Shown piece after piece: positions 8,141 to 16,270 of a stretch of 64,000 nt of DNA. The notes under the pieces were generated by a model. The model worked only from the letters and a program-made list of their open reading frames with translations, did not search any database and had not been told where the DNA came from. A program made the translations under genes and the position numbers. Each line of letters begins with the position of its first letter. The stretch's first letter is position 1. Source of the DNA: Comamonas thiooxydans (lineage in GTDB: Bacteria > Pseudomonadota > Gammaproteobacteria > Burkholderiales > Burkholderiaceae_C); the NCBI RefSeq assembly GCF_000964545.1, contig NZ_BBVD01000005.1, positions 310,001-374,000 of the forward strand, read 5' to 3'.

Positions 8141-10720
8141 TCAGAACGCGCCACGCAAGGTCAACAGCACGCTACGCGGCTCGCCATACCAGTTGCCGCT
8201 GCCCGAGGTCCCAACCGTCTTGTAGTAAGTCTTGTCGAACAGATTGTGCACATTGAGCGCAGCCGACCAGTTGCGATTGATGCGGTATTGCACGCTGGCG
8301 CCCCAGACGGCGTAGCCGGCCTGGGTGAAGCGGAAGGGAACGGCATTGCCATCGTATTGGCCCGATGCCGGGTTGTAGCTGTTGGCCGTGCCGCTGACAT
8401 AGGTGGCGCTTTGCAGCGTCACGCCACCGCCCACCGTCCATGGCGAGAGCTGACCCTGCAACTGATACGTGCTCCACAGCTTGAACAGGTGCTTGGGTGT
8501 GATGGAGCTATAGACCAGTTGCGACGGGTCGGTCTTGTTGCGATTGTGGTTGTAGGTATAGCCGGCAAACAACTGCCAGCCCTGCGCCAGCTGACCGGTC
8601 ACTTCCATGTCCAGCCCCTGGCTGATGATCTTGCCCTGCGCGACATAGCAGCAGCTCAGGCCCAGATTCCCCACATCCGTTTCCGGATAACGCGGATCAC
8701 GCACCGCCTGCCCCTTGCGCTCGATACGGTAAAGGGCCAGCGCTGTATTGAGCTTGCCATCGGCGAGTTCCCCCTTCATGCCCAGCTCGAAGCTGCGGCC
8801 TTTGATCGGGTCCAGCGCGGCCCCCGGTGCCGGCCCGGCCAGCATATTGGCCTGCGACTTGTGGATCTCGGTCACGCTGCCATAGGCCGTCCACTGGTTG
8901 CCCAGGTCATACACCAGGCCCGCATAGGGGGTGAAGATGCCGCTTTCGCTGTAGTACTCGCGACCGCTGGCCCGAACACTGCCATCGGCGTTGTAGTTGA
9001 TGTATGGCGTGTCGTAGGAGTAGCTGGCATAACGTCCTCCGACAATGGCAGTGAGCTGATCCGTCAGGCTCAGGTTGGCACGACCATAAAAGCCTTTTTG
9101 AGTAGCGCCGTAGCCGGGATAGCTGCGCGTCATGCGTTCGCGTACCGCAGGGGGAATTCTGCCGGGATCGAACTCATAGACATTGGTCAGAGACAGCGGC
9201 GTATCCATCTCGGAGTAATAGGTGTCCTGATCGTCACGGACCTTGCTCCAGTCCGCGCCGAGCAGCAAGCGGTGTTTGCGACCGAACAGCGAGAACGGGC
9301 CGCTGGCATGCACATCCAGGCTTTTTTTCTCCGAACGAAAGTCGTTGGAAAAGCCGGTCCAGTTGGCGCCAAGACCTGTTGCAGGGTCAACGGCTCCGCT
9401 GAGGCTGGCCAGCCGCGCATCGCTGTCCACCTTCTGATAATTGAGCTGGGCCTTTAGCTTCCAGTCTCCCGCCAGCTGCTGGTCGAGCTGCGCAAAGACC
9501 TCCTTGGCGCTCTTGTCATAGTGGCTCCAGCCCGCCATCAGCGCAGTTTTGCGAGACAGCTTCAGATCGTCGCCATTGGCGGCACGCGGCAGGCCTTCGC
9601 GCCAGGGAGTGGCCCTGAGCTTGTCGTAGCTGGCTCCCAGACTCACACGGGTGGAGCTTGTCACATCGGCCTCCAGAATACCGTAGAGCAAGCTGTTGCG
9701 CGATTCCGCTCCGCGATAGAAGAAGTCCTTGTCAGAATGCGCGAGCACAGCACGACCACGCAGGCTCCCTGCTTCATTCAATGGACCCGCAACATCCAGC
9801 TCGGCCTGTTTGCGACTCCAGCTGCCGACGCCCACCGAGCCCAGAATCTGCTTTTGCGCCGTGGGACGCTTGCGCACCAGATTGATGGCACCGCCAGGCT
9901 CCCCATTGCCGCTGAACAGGCCGTTGGCGCCGCGCACCACCTGCACGCTGTCATACATGGCCAGATTGGGGTCGAACAGTTGCTGGCTGAAAGCGTCCAC
10001 GCTGGCTCCGTCGATCTGCACATTGCTGATCTCGAAGCCCCGCGACAGAAACTTGGTGGCCGCACCGCCCAACCCTCCCGCACCGCCATAGTCCACCGTC
10101 ACGCCGGTGGTCTGCTGCATCACCTCCCCCACATTGCTCATGGCCTGATCTTCAATGCGCTGGCGCGTCACCACCGAGATCGACTGCGGTGTCTCGCGGA
10201 TGTCCTGCCCTTTGCCCAGGGACACATGCGAGGCGGCATACGAGCCGCTGCCTTCCGTGGCTTCACGCTGGGCCAGTGCCGTCACCGTCACCTCGCCCAG
10301 CATGCCGGTCTGGCTGCTGTGGCGACGCACGGTGATGGCCGCCCCGACAGGAAAGGCCTCCAGTCCGCTCCCCGCAAGCGCCTTGGCCAGCGCCTCGTTC
10401 AAGGTCTGCACGCCCTGCAACGCCGGCGCCGTGCGGCCTTCCACCAATGCAGCGTCAACCGAGACCGACACCCCCCAGATGCGGGCCAGTGCATTCAATG
10501 CTTGTCCCAGCGGCTGCGCAGGCAGGCTCAGGCTGCGCGAGGTGGACATGGTCTGGCTGCTGGCGACCTGGGCATGAGCCGTCGGTAATACCGCCAGAGC
10601 TGACCAAGCCAGACAGGCCATGGCACTGGCCAAAGCCACTGCGCACAGACCTCCGCAATGCGAACCCGCAGCCATCCCCTCCTCTTGAACAGAAGAAAAA
10701 TGAGAGTGATTTCTTTTCAT
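8141..10720 (-). CDS. TonB-dependent siderophore receptor with STN signalling domain
   Basis: An 859-residue outer-membrane receptor of the FecA/FpvA transducer class. After a signal peptide (cut near AHA-QVAS) comes a secretin/TonB short N-terminal domain (LSLPAQPLGQALNALAR onward), then the plug (SVVTRQRIEDQAM and VQVVRGANGLFSGNGEPGG) and a 22-strand-type barrel ending in the terminal phenylalanine (LTLRGAF). The STN domain signals to the FecR-like protein encoded just upstream. ATG at 10720 is preceded by AGGA at good spacing; upstream in-frame starts are less well placed. Its ligand is probably a ferric hydroxamate or similar siderophore, which sequence alone cannot settle. Confidence 0.92.
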   Translation of the reverse strand: MKRNHSHFSSVQEEGMAAGSHCGGLCAVALASAMACLAWSALAVLPTAHAQVASSQTMSTSRSLSLPAQPLGQALNALARIWGVSVSVDAALVEGRTAPALQGVQTLNEALAKALAGSGLEAFPVGAAITVRRHSSQTGMLGEVTVTALAQREATEGSGSYAASHVSLGKGQDIRETPQSISVVTRQRIEDQAMSNVGEVMQQTTGVTVDYGGAGGLGGAATKFLSRGFEISNVQIDGASVDAFSQQLFDPNLAMYDSVQVVRGANGLFSGNGEPGGAINLVRKRPTAQKQILGSVGVGSWSRKQAELDVAGPLNEAGSLRGRAVLAHSDKDFFYRGAESRNSLLYGILEADVTSSTRVSLGASYDKLRATPWREGLPRAANGDDLKLSRKTALMAGWSHYDKSAKEVFAQLDQQLAGDWKLKAQLNYQKVDSDARLASLSGAVDPATGLGANWTGFSNDFRSEKKSLDVHASGPFSLFGRKHRLLLGADWSKVRDDQDTYYSEMDTPLSLTNVYEFDPGRIPPAVRERMTRSYPGYGATQKGFYGRANLSLTDQLTAIVGGRYASYSYDTPYINYNADGSVRASGREYYSESGIFTPYAGLVYDLGNQWTAYGSVTEIHKSQANMLAGPAPGAALDPIKGRSFELGMKGELADGKLNTALALYRIERKGQAVRDPRYPETDVGNLGLSCCYVAQGKIISQGLDMEVTGQLAQGWQLFAGYTYNHNRNKTDPSQLVYSSITPKHLFKLWSTYQLQGQLSPWTVGGGVTLQSATYVSGTANSYNPASGQYDGNAVPFRFTQAGYAVWGASVQYRINRNWSAALNVHNLFDKTYYKTVGTSGSGNWYGEPRSVLLTLRGAF

Positions 10721-10819
10721 CAAATGCATCCTGTGAAGTGCTTGTCTAAGTGCTTTCACAGTGAAGACGCATGAAATAGCTTGTACCGGACAAAAATTTT
10801 CATCCGGCCTTGCCGGCCG

Positions 10820-11803
10820 TCAGCGCCGACGGATGACGGTGCGGCCATCGGCCAGTTGCTCCACGCGCACCGGCAGGGAGCGCGACAGGCTGGCAATGAA
10901 GATGGCAGGCTCGCGCAGCTTGAAGCTGCCCGTCAATCGCAGGGATTGCAAAGAAGCCCCATCGTCCAACACCATTGACTGAGCCAGGTAGTCATTCCAA
11001 CGCGCCACGACTTCGGTCAGCGGCGTGCGGTCGAACACCAGCCAGCCTTCGCGCCAGGCCCCCACATCCGAAGCATTGAGCGAGTAGTGCGCGAGCTCGC
11101 CGCCTGCATAGATGCGCAGGCCTTGGCCGGCGCCCAGCATGGCATCGGGGTACTGATCCGCCATGCGGGCTTGCTGCCACACGGCCACACGGCCCTGGGC
11201 GACGCTGACCTGCAGGCCGGTAGGCCGAAGGGCCACAGAGAAAACCGTACCCAGCACACGCACCCGGCCCAGGGCCGTGTGGACCTCCAACGGCCTCTGT
11301 GCATCATGGGCCACGTCGAGCCGAATTTCGCCCTGGCGCAGATGGATCTCGCGGCGCTGACGGTAGAGCATCACCGAGGCATCGGTGCCAGGCGCCAGAT
11401 CGAGCTGGCTGCCATCGGCCAGATGGCGGCTCAATTGCTGTCCATGGCCTGTATGCAGCGCGATTTGCTCCAGTGGTTGCAGCCAATGCCAGCGGCCGAG
11501 CATGCCGGCAAGGCCTGCCACACCAGCCACCCCCAGCACGGACAGCGCGCGACGGCGCGTCTGCTGCGCACGCGCCGACTGGGTGGCGGGCATGGGCATA
11601 TCGCCTTGCAAAGCACTGCCATCGGTCTGCGCCCAGCCCGCCATGGCAGCCTGGGCCGCCAGTTCATTCGCGGGCTCACTGGCACGCCAGCGTTCCAGCG
11701 CCTCTGCCGCTACCTGCGCTGCTTCGGTACTTGCGCCATGCTGGCGAGCAATCAGCAACAAGGCGTATTCCAGCCGTTTGCGCTCGGGCATCTCGGCCTT
11801 CAT
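10820..11803 (-). CDS. FecR-family anti-sigma/signal-transducing regulator
   Basis: A 327-residue inner-membrane regulator. An N-terminal cytoplasmic region binds the ECF sigma factor, one hydrophobic segment (VLGVAGVAGLAGMLG, near residue 95) crosses the membrane, and the periplasmic FecR domain follows (DGSQLDLAPGTDASV, ALGRVRVLGTVFSV). The C-terminal part that contacts the receptor STN domain is present. The start overlaps the sigma gene stop as ATGA. The receptor gene lies 99 bases downstream, and that gap probably holds the sigma-dependent receptor promoter. Confidence 0.9.
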   Translation of the reverse strand: MKAEMPERKRLEYALLLIARQHGASTEAAQVAAEALERWRASEPANELAAQAAMAGWAQTDGSALQGDMPMPATQSARAQQTRRRALSVLGVAGVAGLAGMLGRWHWLQPLEQIALHTGHGQQLSRHLADGSQLDLAPGTDASVMLYRQRREIHLRQGEIRLDVAHDAQRPLEVHTALGRVRVLGTVFSVALRPTGLQVSVAQGRVAVWQQARMADQYPDAMLGAGQGLRIYAGGELAHYSLNASDVGAWREGWLVFDRTPLTEVVARWNDYLAQSMVLDDGASLQSLRLTGSFKLREPAIFIASLSRSLPVRVEQLADGRTVIRRR

Positions 11804-12267
11804 GACTTGAGCCCCATGCAATCGCAGACGGCACGCACCACATGTTTTTCGATGGCGGCTTCGCTGATACTCATATGCGCTGCTGCCTCGGCATGGCTGA
11901 AGCCATAGATGCGCACCAGCACAAACACCTCGCGACGCTTGCGCGGCATGGCTTCCAGGCGCCGTGACAGCAAGACCAGTTGCTGTCGCCCTTGCACCTG
12001 ACGCTCGGCCGAGGGCACCTCGTCGGCCCCCACCACCGCCAGGGTTTCCAGCATGCGTGCTTCTGCAGCGCGGCGGCGCGCATCGTCGATCACAATGTTC
12101 TTGCCGGTACGAAACAGCAGTGCTCGCAAATCCCGTACCGCAAGCTCTCGCGACTGCATGGCAAAGACGCGGGCATAGCTTTCCTGCACGACATCCGCAG
12201 CCGCATCCCGGCTATTGAGCGAGCGAGCAAAGAAACTGACGAGTTCTGCGTAATAGTGCGCAACCAC
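11800..12267 (-). CDS. FecI-like ECF sigma factor
   Basis: A 155-residue extracytoplasmic-function sigma factor for the siderophore receptor operon. Region 2 (residues 15-75: FFARSLNSRDAAADVVQESY) and region 4 (residues 100-150: LEAMPRKRREVFVLVRIYG, then a helix-turn-helix) are complete. I set the start at a GTG at 12267: GAGG lies 7 bases before it, and the longer open frame to 12504 runs through the Fur box, so it cannot all be coding. Expected control: repression by Fur when iron is plentiful, activation through FecR when the ferrisiderophore binds. Confidence 0.88.
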   Translation of the reverse strand: MVAHYYAELVSFFARSLNSRDAAADVVQESYARVFAMQSRELAVRDLRALLFRTGKNIVIDDARRRAAEARMLETLAVVGADEVPSAERQVQGRQQLVLLSRRLEAMPRKRREVFVLVRIYGFSHAEAAAHMSISEAAIEKHVVRAVCDCMGLKS

Positions 12268-12747
12268 GGGTACACCTCGACCTCTTGCGAGGCATGCCGC
12301 CCAGGCTCTGGAATCGGCCGCAAAACATGCAGCTACGGAGCGGGAAAGCGCAGACTCTATCAGAAAATGAGAATCAATCTCATTAAATGACAGATCTCGA
12401 CGCCTCTTCGCATCAATGCAGAGCCGGCGTCGCGACAAACTTTGAGCTTGCGTCTGCATCGCTGGCGCGACTGGGTGAGTTCCGCCCCGGGTCATCTCCT
12501 GCAATCAGCCATTCAGGCGCAACAACTGCAGCCGGGCCCACCCAAGTTCAAGCGCAAGGCTCGGACAGGACTTGTGATTGGCCAGCCCCCTGCCCTGCCT
12601 GGCAGCAAACCTCAAGCCTGAAAGGCAAGCCCACAGAACGTCCTGCGGACTGCAATCGAGTGGACGGTCAGGCTTCTGTAACAGCGCGACCCCAAAGTCT
12701 GCAGGCATGCAAGATCCTTGCCCACGATCGAAATGACCGCCGCTGCT
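12268..12747. other. 480-base intergenic region: sigma factor leader and beta-lactamase 3' flank
   Basis: Apart from the Fur box, this stretch holds no convincing gene. Bases 12268-12365 are the 5' leader of the sigma factor mRNA. Bases 12385-12747 lie upstream of it and downstream of the beta-lactamase gene; several short open frames here have no family likeness. No T-tailed hairpin was found after the beta-lactamase. Confidence 0.5.
12366..12384 (-). promoter_or_regulatory. Fur box upstream of the ECF sigma factor gene
   Basis: A 19-base perfect inverted repeat, AATGAGA-N5-TCTCATT, with the form of a Fur operator (a TGAGAAT-type half site on each side). It lies about 100 bases before the chosen GTG of the sigma factor gene, where a promoter would be expected, and explains iron control of the whole locus. 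Confidence 0.85.
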
Positions 12748-13653
12748 TCAGATCGTGTAATACCAGCGTTTGATCGCTTCGCCAGCCCTGGCCAACACGG
12801 CTTCGCGCCCCGCCCCATCGAGCGGGCTGCCGGTTAGATACGCCGTCACCAGCAGCGGCGCAGATTGTGCGGTAGGCCAGACGATGAGAGTGTCGCAAGC
12901 CGTGCCCCTCTCGCCGCTGCCTGTCTTGCCGCCCACTTTCCAGTCGCCGGGCATGCCGGCGCGCACGCGCTTGTCACCGGTACGGCTGTCCACCAGCCAT
13001 TGCTGCAACAGGGCGCGGGCATAGCCCTCCAGCACATCGCCCAGCAGCAGCTTCTGCAGACTTTGCACCATGGCTTGCGGCGTCGTTGTGTCGCGTTCAT
13101 CGCCGGGCAGCGCAGTGTTCAGCGAAGGCTCGTTGCGGTCCAGCCGGGTGGTACCGTCCCCCAGCTCGCGCAGCCATTGCGTCAGCGCCGCCGGCCCGCC
13201 GCTAGCTTCCAGCAGCACATTGGCCGCCGTGTTGTCGCTGACAAGCACCATCGCTTCACACAGTTCCTGCACCGTCATGCCGCCATTGGCACCCGCGCGT
13301 TTTTCGGATATCGGCGACCAGGCCACGACTTCGGAAGGAGAGTAATAGAGCTTGCGCCACAGTCGAATTTCATCTCGCTGTGCCAGATACAGCATGCGTG
13401 CGGCCAACAAGGTCTTGAAGGTGCTGCACATGGGAAAGCGCTCATCGCCGCGCCAACCCGCCTCGGCGCCGCTGACGGTATCCAGCACATACAGGCCGAA
13501 TCGGCCCTGGGCCTGAATCTCCAGCGCCGCCAACTCGTCACTCAATGTTCTCGCTGCTGCTGCTTGCTGCTTGGAGATAAAAGCACAGCCGCTCAGTCCC
13601 CAGGCCCCCAGCCCCAAGGCCAGTCCTGTTGTCAGCATGCTGCGTCGCTGCAT
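12748..13653 (-). CDS. Class A serine beta-lactamase, putative lipoprotein
   Basis: Hydrolyses beta-lactams in the periplasm. All class A elements are present in the 301-residue protein: STFK (Ser77, Lys80; Ambler 70 and 73), SDN (Ser139; Ambler 130), EPSLN (Glu175; Ambler 166) and KTG (Lys243; Ambler 234). The N-terminus has paired arginines (QRRSML) and a lipobox-like LSGC at residues 20-23, so it may be Tat-exported and lipid-anchored. A cysteine sits at Ambler 69, but its usual carbapenemase partner at 238 is absent; another cysteine lies near 245. AGAGGA precedes the ATG. It is divergent from an AmpR-like gene, so induction by cell-wall fragments is expected. Confidence 0.93.
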   Translation of the reverse strand: MQRRSMLTTGLALGLGAWGLSGCAFISKQQAAAARTLSDELAALEIQAQGRFGLYVLDTVSGAEAGWRGDERFPMCSTFKTLLAARMLYLAQRDEIRLWRKLYYSPSEVVAWSPISEKRAGANGGMTVQELCEAMVLVSDNTAANVLLEASGGPAALTQWLRELGDGTTRLDRNEPSLNTALPGDERDTTTPQAMVQSLQKLLLGDVLEGYARALLQQWLVDSRTGDKRVRAGMPGDWKVGGKTGSGERGTACDTLIVWPTAQSAPLLVTAYLTGSPLDGAGREAVLARAGEAIKRWYYTI

Positions 13654-13766
13654 AAGATCCTCTTTTGGTTAACTGTCATGGTTTGAAGCATAAATCGGTA
13701 GATTCGTATGAACCAGCAGTAATAATTGACACCATCCATTAGAAAAACTTTTATCTTGTTTGAGAT
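13654..13766 (+). promoter_or_regulatory. Divergent beta-lactamase/ampR control region
   Basis: This 113-base gap serves both genes. A likely sigma-70 promoter for ampR is TTGACA at 13726-13731, 17 bases, then TTTTAT at 13749-13754. A short inverted repeat with a T-N11-A frame (TTCGTATGAA at 13703-13712) is a candidate LysR-type operator. Which bases AmpR contacts is not proven from sequence. Confidence 0.55.
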
Positions 13767-14630
13767 ATGCAGCTACCACTGAACGCCTTGCGCATGTTTG
13801 ACGCGGCCGCCCGTCACCAGAGCCTGACTCGCGCCGCGCAGGAGCTGCACGTGACGCAGGCCGCCGTCAGCCAGCACATCCGCAATCTCGAAGAGCGCCT
13901 GGGCAAGCCTTTGTTTCGCCGCCTGCCGCGCGGCCTGGCCCTGACCGACGAAGGCCAGGCCTTGTGGCCCGTGGTGGCACAGAGCTTTGAGCGCATAGAG
14001 CAATCGCTGCAGCAGGTGGCAGAGCCACGACCACGCGAAATTCTGACCGTGGGCGTGGTCGGCACTTTTGCCATAGGCTGGCTGATCCCCAGGCTGAGCC
14101 AGTTCCAGCAGTTGCACCCCTACATAGATCTTCGGCTGCTGACCAATAACAATCGCGTGGATCTGGCTGGCGAAGGACTGGACGCCGCCGTGCGCTTTGG
14201 CGACGGTGCCTGGCATGGCACGCACGCGCAGATGCTGCTGCGCGCGCCGCTCTCGCCCATGTGCACCCCCATGCTGGCACAACAGCTGCGCGAGCCCGCC
14301 GACCTGGCTCGGCAAACCTTGCTGCGCTCCTACCGCACGCAGGAATGGGAAGGCTGGTTTGCCGGCCTTGACCAGGCTGCCCCGCTGGCGCGTGGAGCCA
14401 TGTTCGACTCTTCGCTGACGCTGGCCGAGGCCGCCGCTCAGGGCGCAGGCATTGCCCTGCTGCCCGCACGCATGTTCGAGCACATGCTGCAACAAGGCCG
14501 GCTGGTGCGCCCTTTTGCCCATGAGGTCGACACCGGCGCCTACTGGCTGACCTATCTCAAATCGCGTCAGGCCAGTGCCGCCCTGCAAACCTTCAGACAA
14601 TGGCTGATGACCCAGTTGCAAACCGACTGA
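13767..14630 (+). CDS. ampR: AmpR-like LysR-family regulator of the beta-lactamase
   Basis: A 287-residue LysR-type regulator. The N-terminal winged helix (LPLNALRMFDAAARHQSL, residues 3-20; LHVTQAAVSQHIRNLEERLG, about 29-48) and the effector-binding half (GTFAIGWLIPRLSQFQQ, about residue 95) match AmpR and its GcvA relatives. Divergent placement against a class A beta-lactamase is the classic inducible arrangement, in which AmpR senses muropeptides released by beta-lactam damage. GcvA-type regulators look similar, so the assignment rests partly on context. Confidence 0.85.
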   Translation: MQLPLNALRMFDAAARHQSLTRAAQELHVTQAAVSQHIRNLEERLGKPLFRRLPRGLALTDEGQALWPVVAQSFERIEQSLQQVAEPRPREILTVGVVGTFAIGWLIPRLSQFQQLHPYIDLRLLTNNNRVDLAGEGLDAAVRFGDGAWHGTHAQMLLRAPLSPMCTPMLAQQLREPADLARQTLLRSYRTQEWEGWFAGLDQAAPLARGAMFDSSLTLAEAAAQGAGIALLPARMFEHMLQQGRLVRPFAHEVDTGAYWLTYLKSRQASAALQTFRQWLMTQLQTD

Positions 14631-14769
14631 AACCAGCGCTCTTTAATGGCTAAAACCGTTTCACTCCAATCGTTTCAAGCTATCAATCCGTGAGTGCTCC
14701 AAAACATCTAAGCCGCACAGGTCTGCATGGCTTCAGGGCAAGAGGTACAGTACACGCCCAGCAAGCGCC

Positions 14770-15486
14770 ATGGCGCTTTGGTTTCATTCATCTCATCAGA
14801 TACCTGCCTTGACTGCCGCCGCCACCCTGCCCGTCCTGTACTCCTTCCGTCGCTGCCCCTATGCCATTCGCGCCCGTCTGGCGCTGGCCCATGCGGGCCT
14901 GGCGTGCGAACTGCGTGAAATCAATCTGCGCAACAAGCCACAGGCACTGCTCGACGCATCGCCCAAGGGCACGGTGCCAGTGCTGGTGCTGCAGGATGGA
15001 AAAGTCATTGATCAGAGCCTGGAGGTGATGCTGCATGCGCTGCGCGGCAACGACCCCGATGGCTGGCTGCAACCCACGCATGGCAGCCTGGAGGACATGC
15101 TGGCTCTGATCGAGCGCAACGACGGCTTCTTCAAACAGGCTCTTGATCGCTGCAAATACCCCGAGCGCCACGATGCCGAGGCCGTGAACCAGGCCCAAGC
15201 CGACGCGCTGACCTGGCTGTCGGCACTGAACGATCAGCTCGAGGAAACCGGCTATCTGTTCGGCCTCAACCCCAGTCTGGCCGATATGGCACTGCGCCCC
15301 TTTGTGCGCCAGTACGCGCGCATTGACGAGGCGCAGTGGAACGAGCAGCCCTGGCCTCATCTGCAGCATTGGCTGCAGCGCTGGATTGACTCGGCCCTGT
15401 TTGCCGAAGTCATGGAAACCTATCCGGGCTGGGTGCCCGGCAGCAAGGGGCCGACATTTGTTGGCGAGAGCGTGGAAAGCCTCTAA
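14770..15486 (+). CDS. Glutathione S-transferase family protein
   Basis: A 238-residue protein with a thioredoxin-fold N-terminal domain (LPVLYSFRRCPYAIRARLAL, about residues 19-38; KGTVPVLVLQDG, about 74-85) and an all-helical C-terminal domain. The cysteine in RRCPYAIR suits an omega- or beta-like transferase with thiol-transferase or dehydroascorbate-reductase chemistry rather than a tyrosine-type enzyme. No strong ribosome binding site precedes the ATG at 14770; a TTG at 14809 (13 residues shorter) matches the family N-terminus equally well. Confidence 0.85.
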   Translation: MALWFHSSHQIPALTAAATLPVLYSFRRCPYAIRARLALAHAGLACELREINLRNKPQALLDASPKGTVPVLVLQDGKVIDQSLEVMLHALRGNDPDGWLQPTHGSLEDMLALIERNDGFFKQALDRCKYPERHDAEAVNQAQADALTWLSALNDQLEETGYLFGLNPSLADMALRPFVRQYARIDEAQWNEQPWPHLQHWLQRWIDSALFAEVMETYPGWVPGSKGPTFVGESVESL

Positions 15487-15549
15487 TGGTGAAACCATGG
15501 CTGCAGCTGCTGGAGTGACAGCTACGGCCAGTGTTTCAGAGCCATGAAA

Positions 15550-15580
15550 AAGCCCCGGCAGCTTACGCTTGCCGGGGCTT
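15550..15580 (-). terminator. Intrinsic terminator of dsbB
   Basis: An 11-base-pair GC-rich stem (AAGCCCCGGCA / TGCCGGGGCTT, 9-base loop) followed on the minus strand by a run of five T. It lies 24 bases after the dsbB stop and 64 bases after the GST stop, so it may stop transcription from both sides. Confidence 0.85.
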
Positions 15581-15603
15581 CATAGTTTGGATGTCGCCGG
15601 GAT

Positions 15604-16104
15604 TCAGCGCTTTACGCCCTTGAGCAACAGCATGGCCAGAATCACGAAAAACGCCACGAAGCAGACAAACGACCAGTTGGCAATGGAGCCGCCCAGCAAA
15701 GTCCAGTCAATGGCCGCACAGTCGCCCGAGCCCTGGAAGATCATCGGAATGGAGCGGCTGAAGGAGTAGTGCTCGATCATTCCGTAGAAGTCACGGCCGC
15801 AGGTCGCAAACTCGGGTGGATACCACTGCAGCCAGCTTTGGCGTGCCGCCACAAACGCACCGAAACCGCTGGCCAACAGGGCCAGAACGCCAAAGCTCAT
15901 CCACCAGCCTTTTTGGCCTCTAAAGCTTGCCAGCCCTGTGAAGATAGCTACCAAAATCAGTGCATAACGCTGCACGATGCACATGGGGCAAGGCTCCAGG
16001 CCCACCACATGCTGCAGGTAAAGGCCAAACGCCAGCATGGCCACACAGGCGACGCTGATCAGCGCCAGGATGCGCCGCGGCGCGGTTTCAAACCATTGAA
16101 GCAT
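15604..16104 (-). CDS. dsbB: Disulfide bond formation protein B
   Basis: Inner-membrane quinone reductase that reoxidises DsbA. The 166-residue protein has four membrane helices. The first periplasmic loop carries CPMC (LEPCPMCIVQRYAL, about residues 38-51), and the second loop carries the other pair (FATCGRDF and GSGDCAA). The ATG at 16104 is preferred over the TTG codon directly before it. Single gene ended by its own terminator. Confidence 0.93.
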   Translation of the reverse strand: MLQWFETAPRRILALISVACVAMLAFGLYLQHVVGLEPCPMCIVQRYALILVAIFTGLASFRGQKGWWMSFGVLALLASGFGAFVAARQSWLQWYPPEFATCGRDFYGMIEHYSFSRSIPMIFQGSGDCAAIDWTLLGGSIANWSFVCFVAFFVILAMLLLKGVKR

Positions 16105-16247
16105 CAATATTCTTTCTGCGAAATTTCTGAATCATGCCAGCACCAAGGATAACGCCCTCTGATGCCTGCACGACTCCCTCGCAGGAGACTGCAAGCCAGA
16201 GCCGCCTCTCGGCGACTCTGAGACTCCCGCCTGAGAGGCAGGGGTAA

Positions 16248-16268
16248 GGCGCATAGCGCCTCAGGGGG
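16248..16268 (-). repeat. Dispersed 3'-end hairpin repeat, copy A (after cysA)
   Basis: On the minus strand the sequence reads CCCCCTGA then a GGCGC-loop-GCGCC hairpin, starting 2 bases after the cysA stop. The same arrangement follows sbp, the thiamine-locus binding protein and metQ. Further C-rich paired segments extend to about 16200. Confidence 0.7.
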
Positions 16269-16270
16269 TA

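Noticed and set aside
7745..9457. A 570-codon plus-strand frame across the PepSY and receptor genes
   Set aside because: It runs antisense to two well-supported iron-uptake genes and has no recognisable domain.
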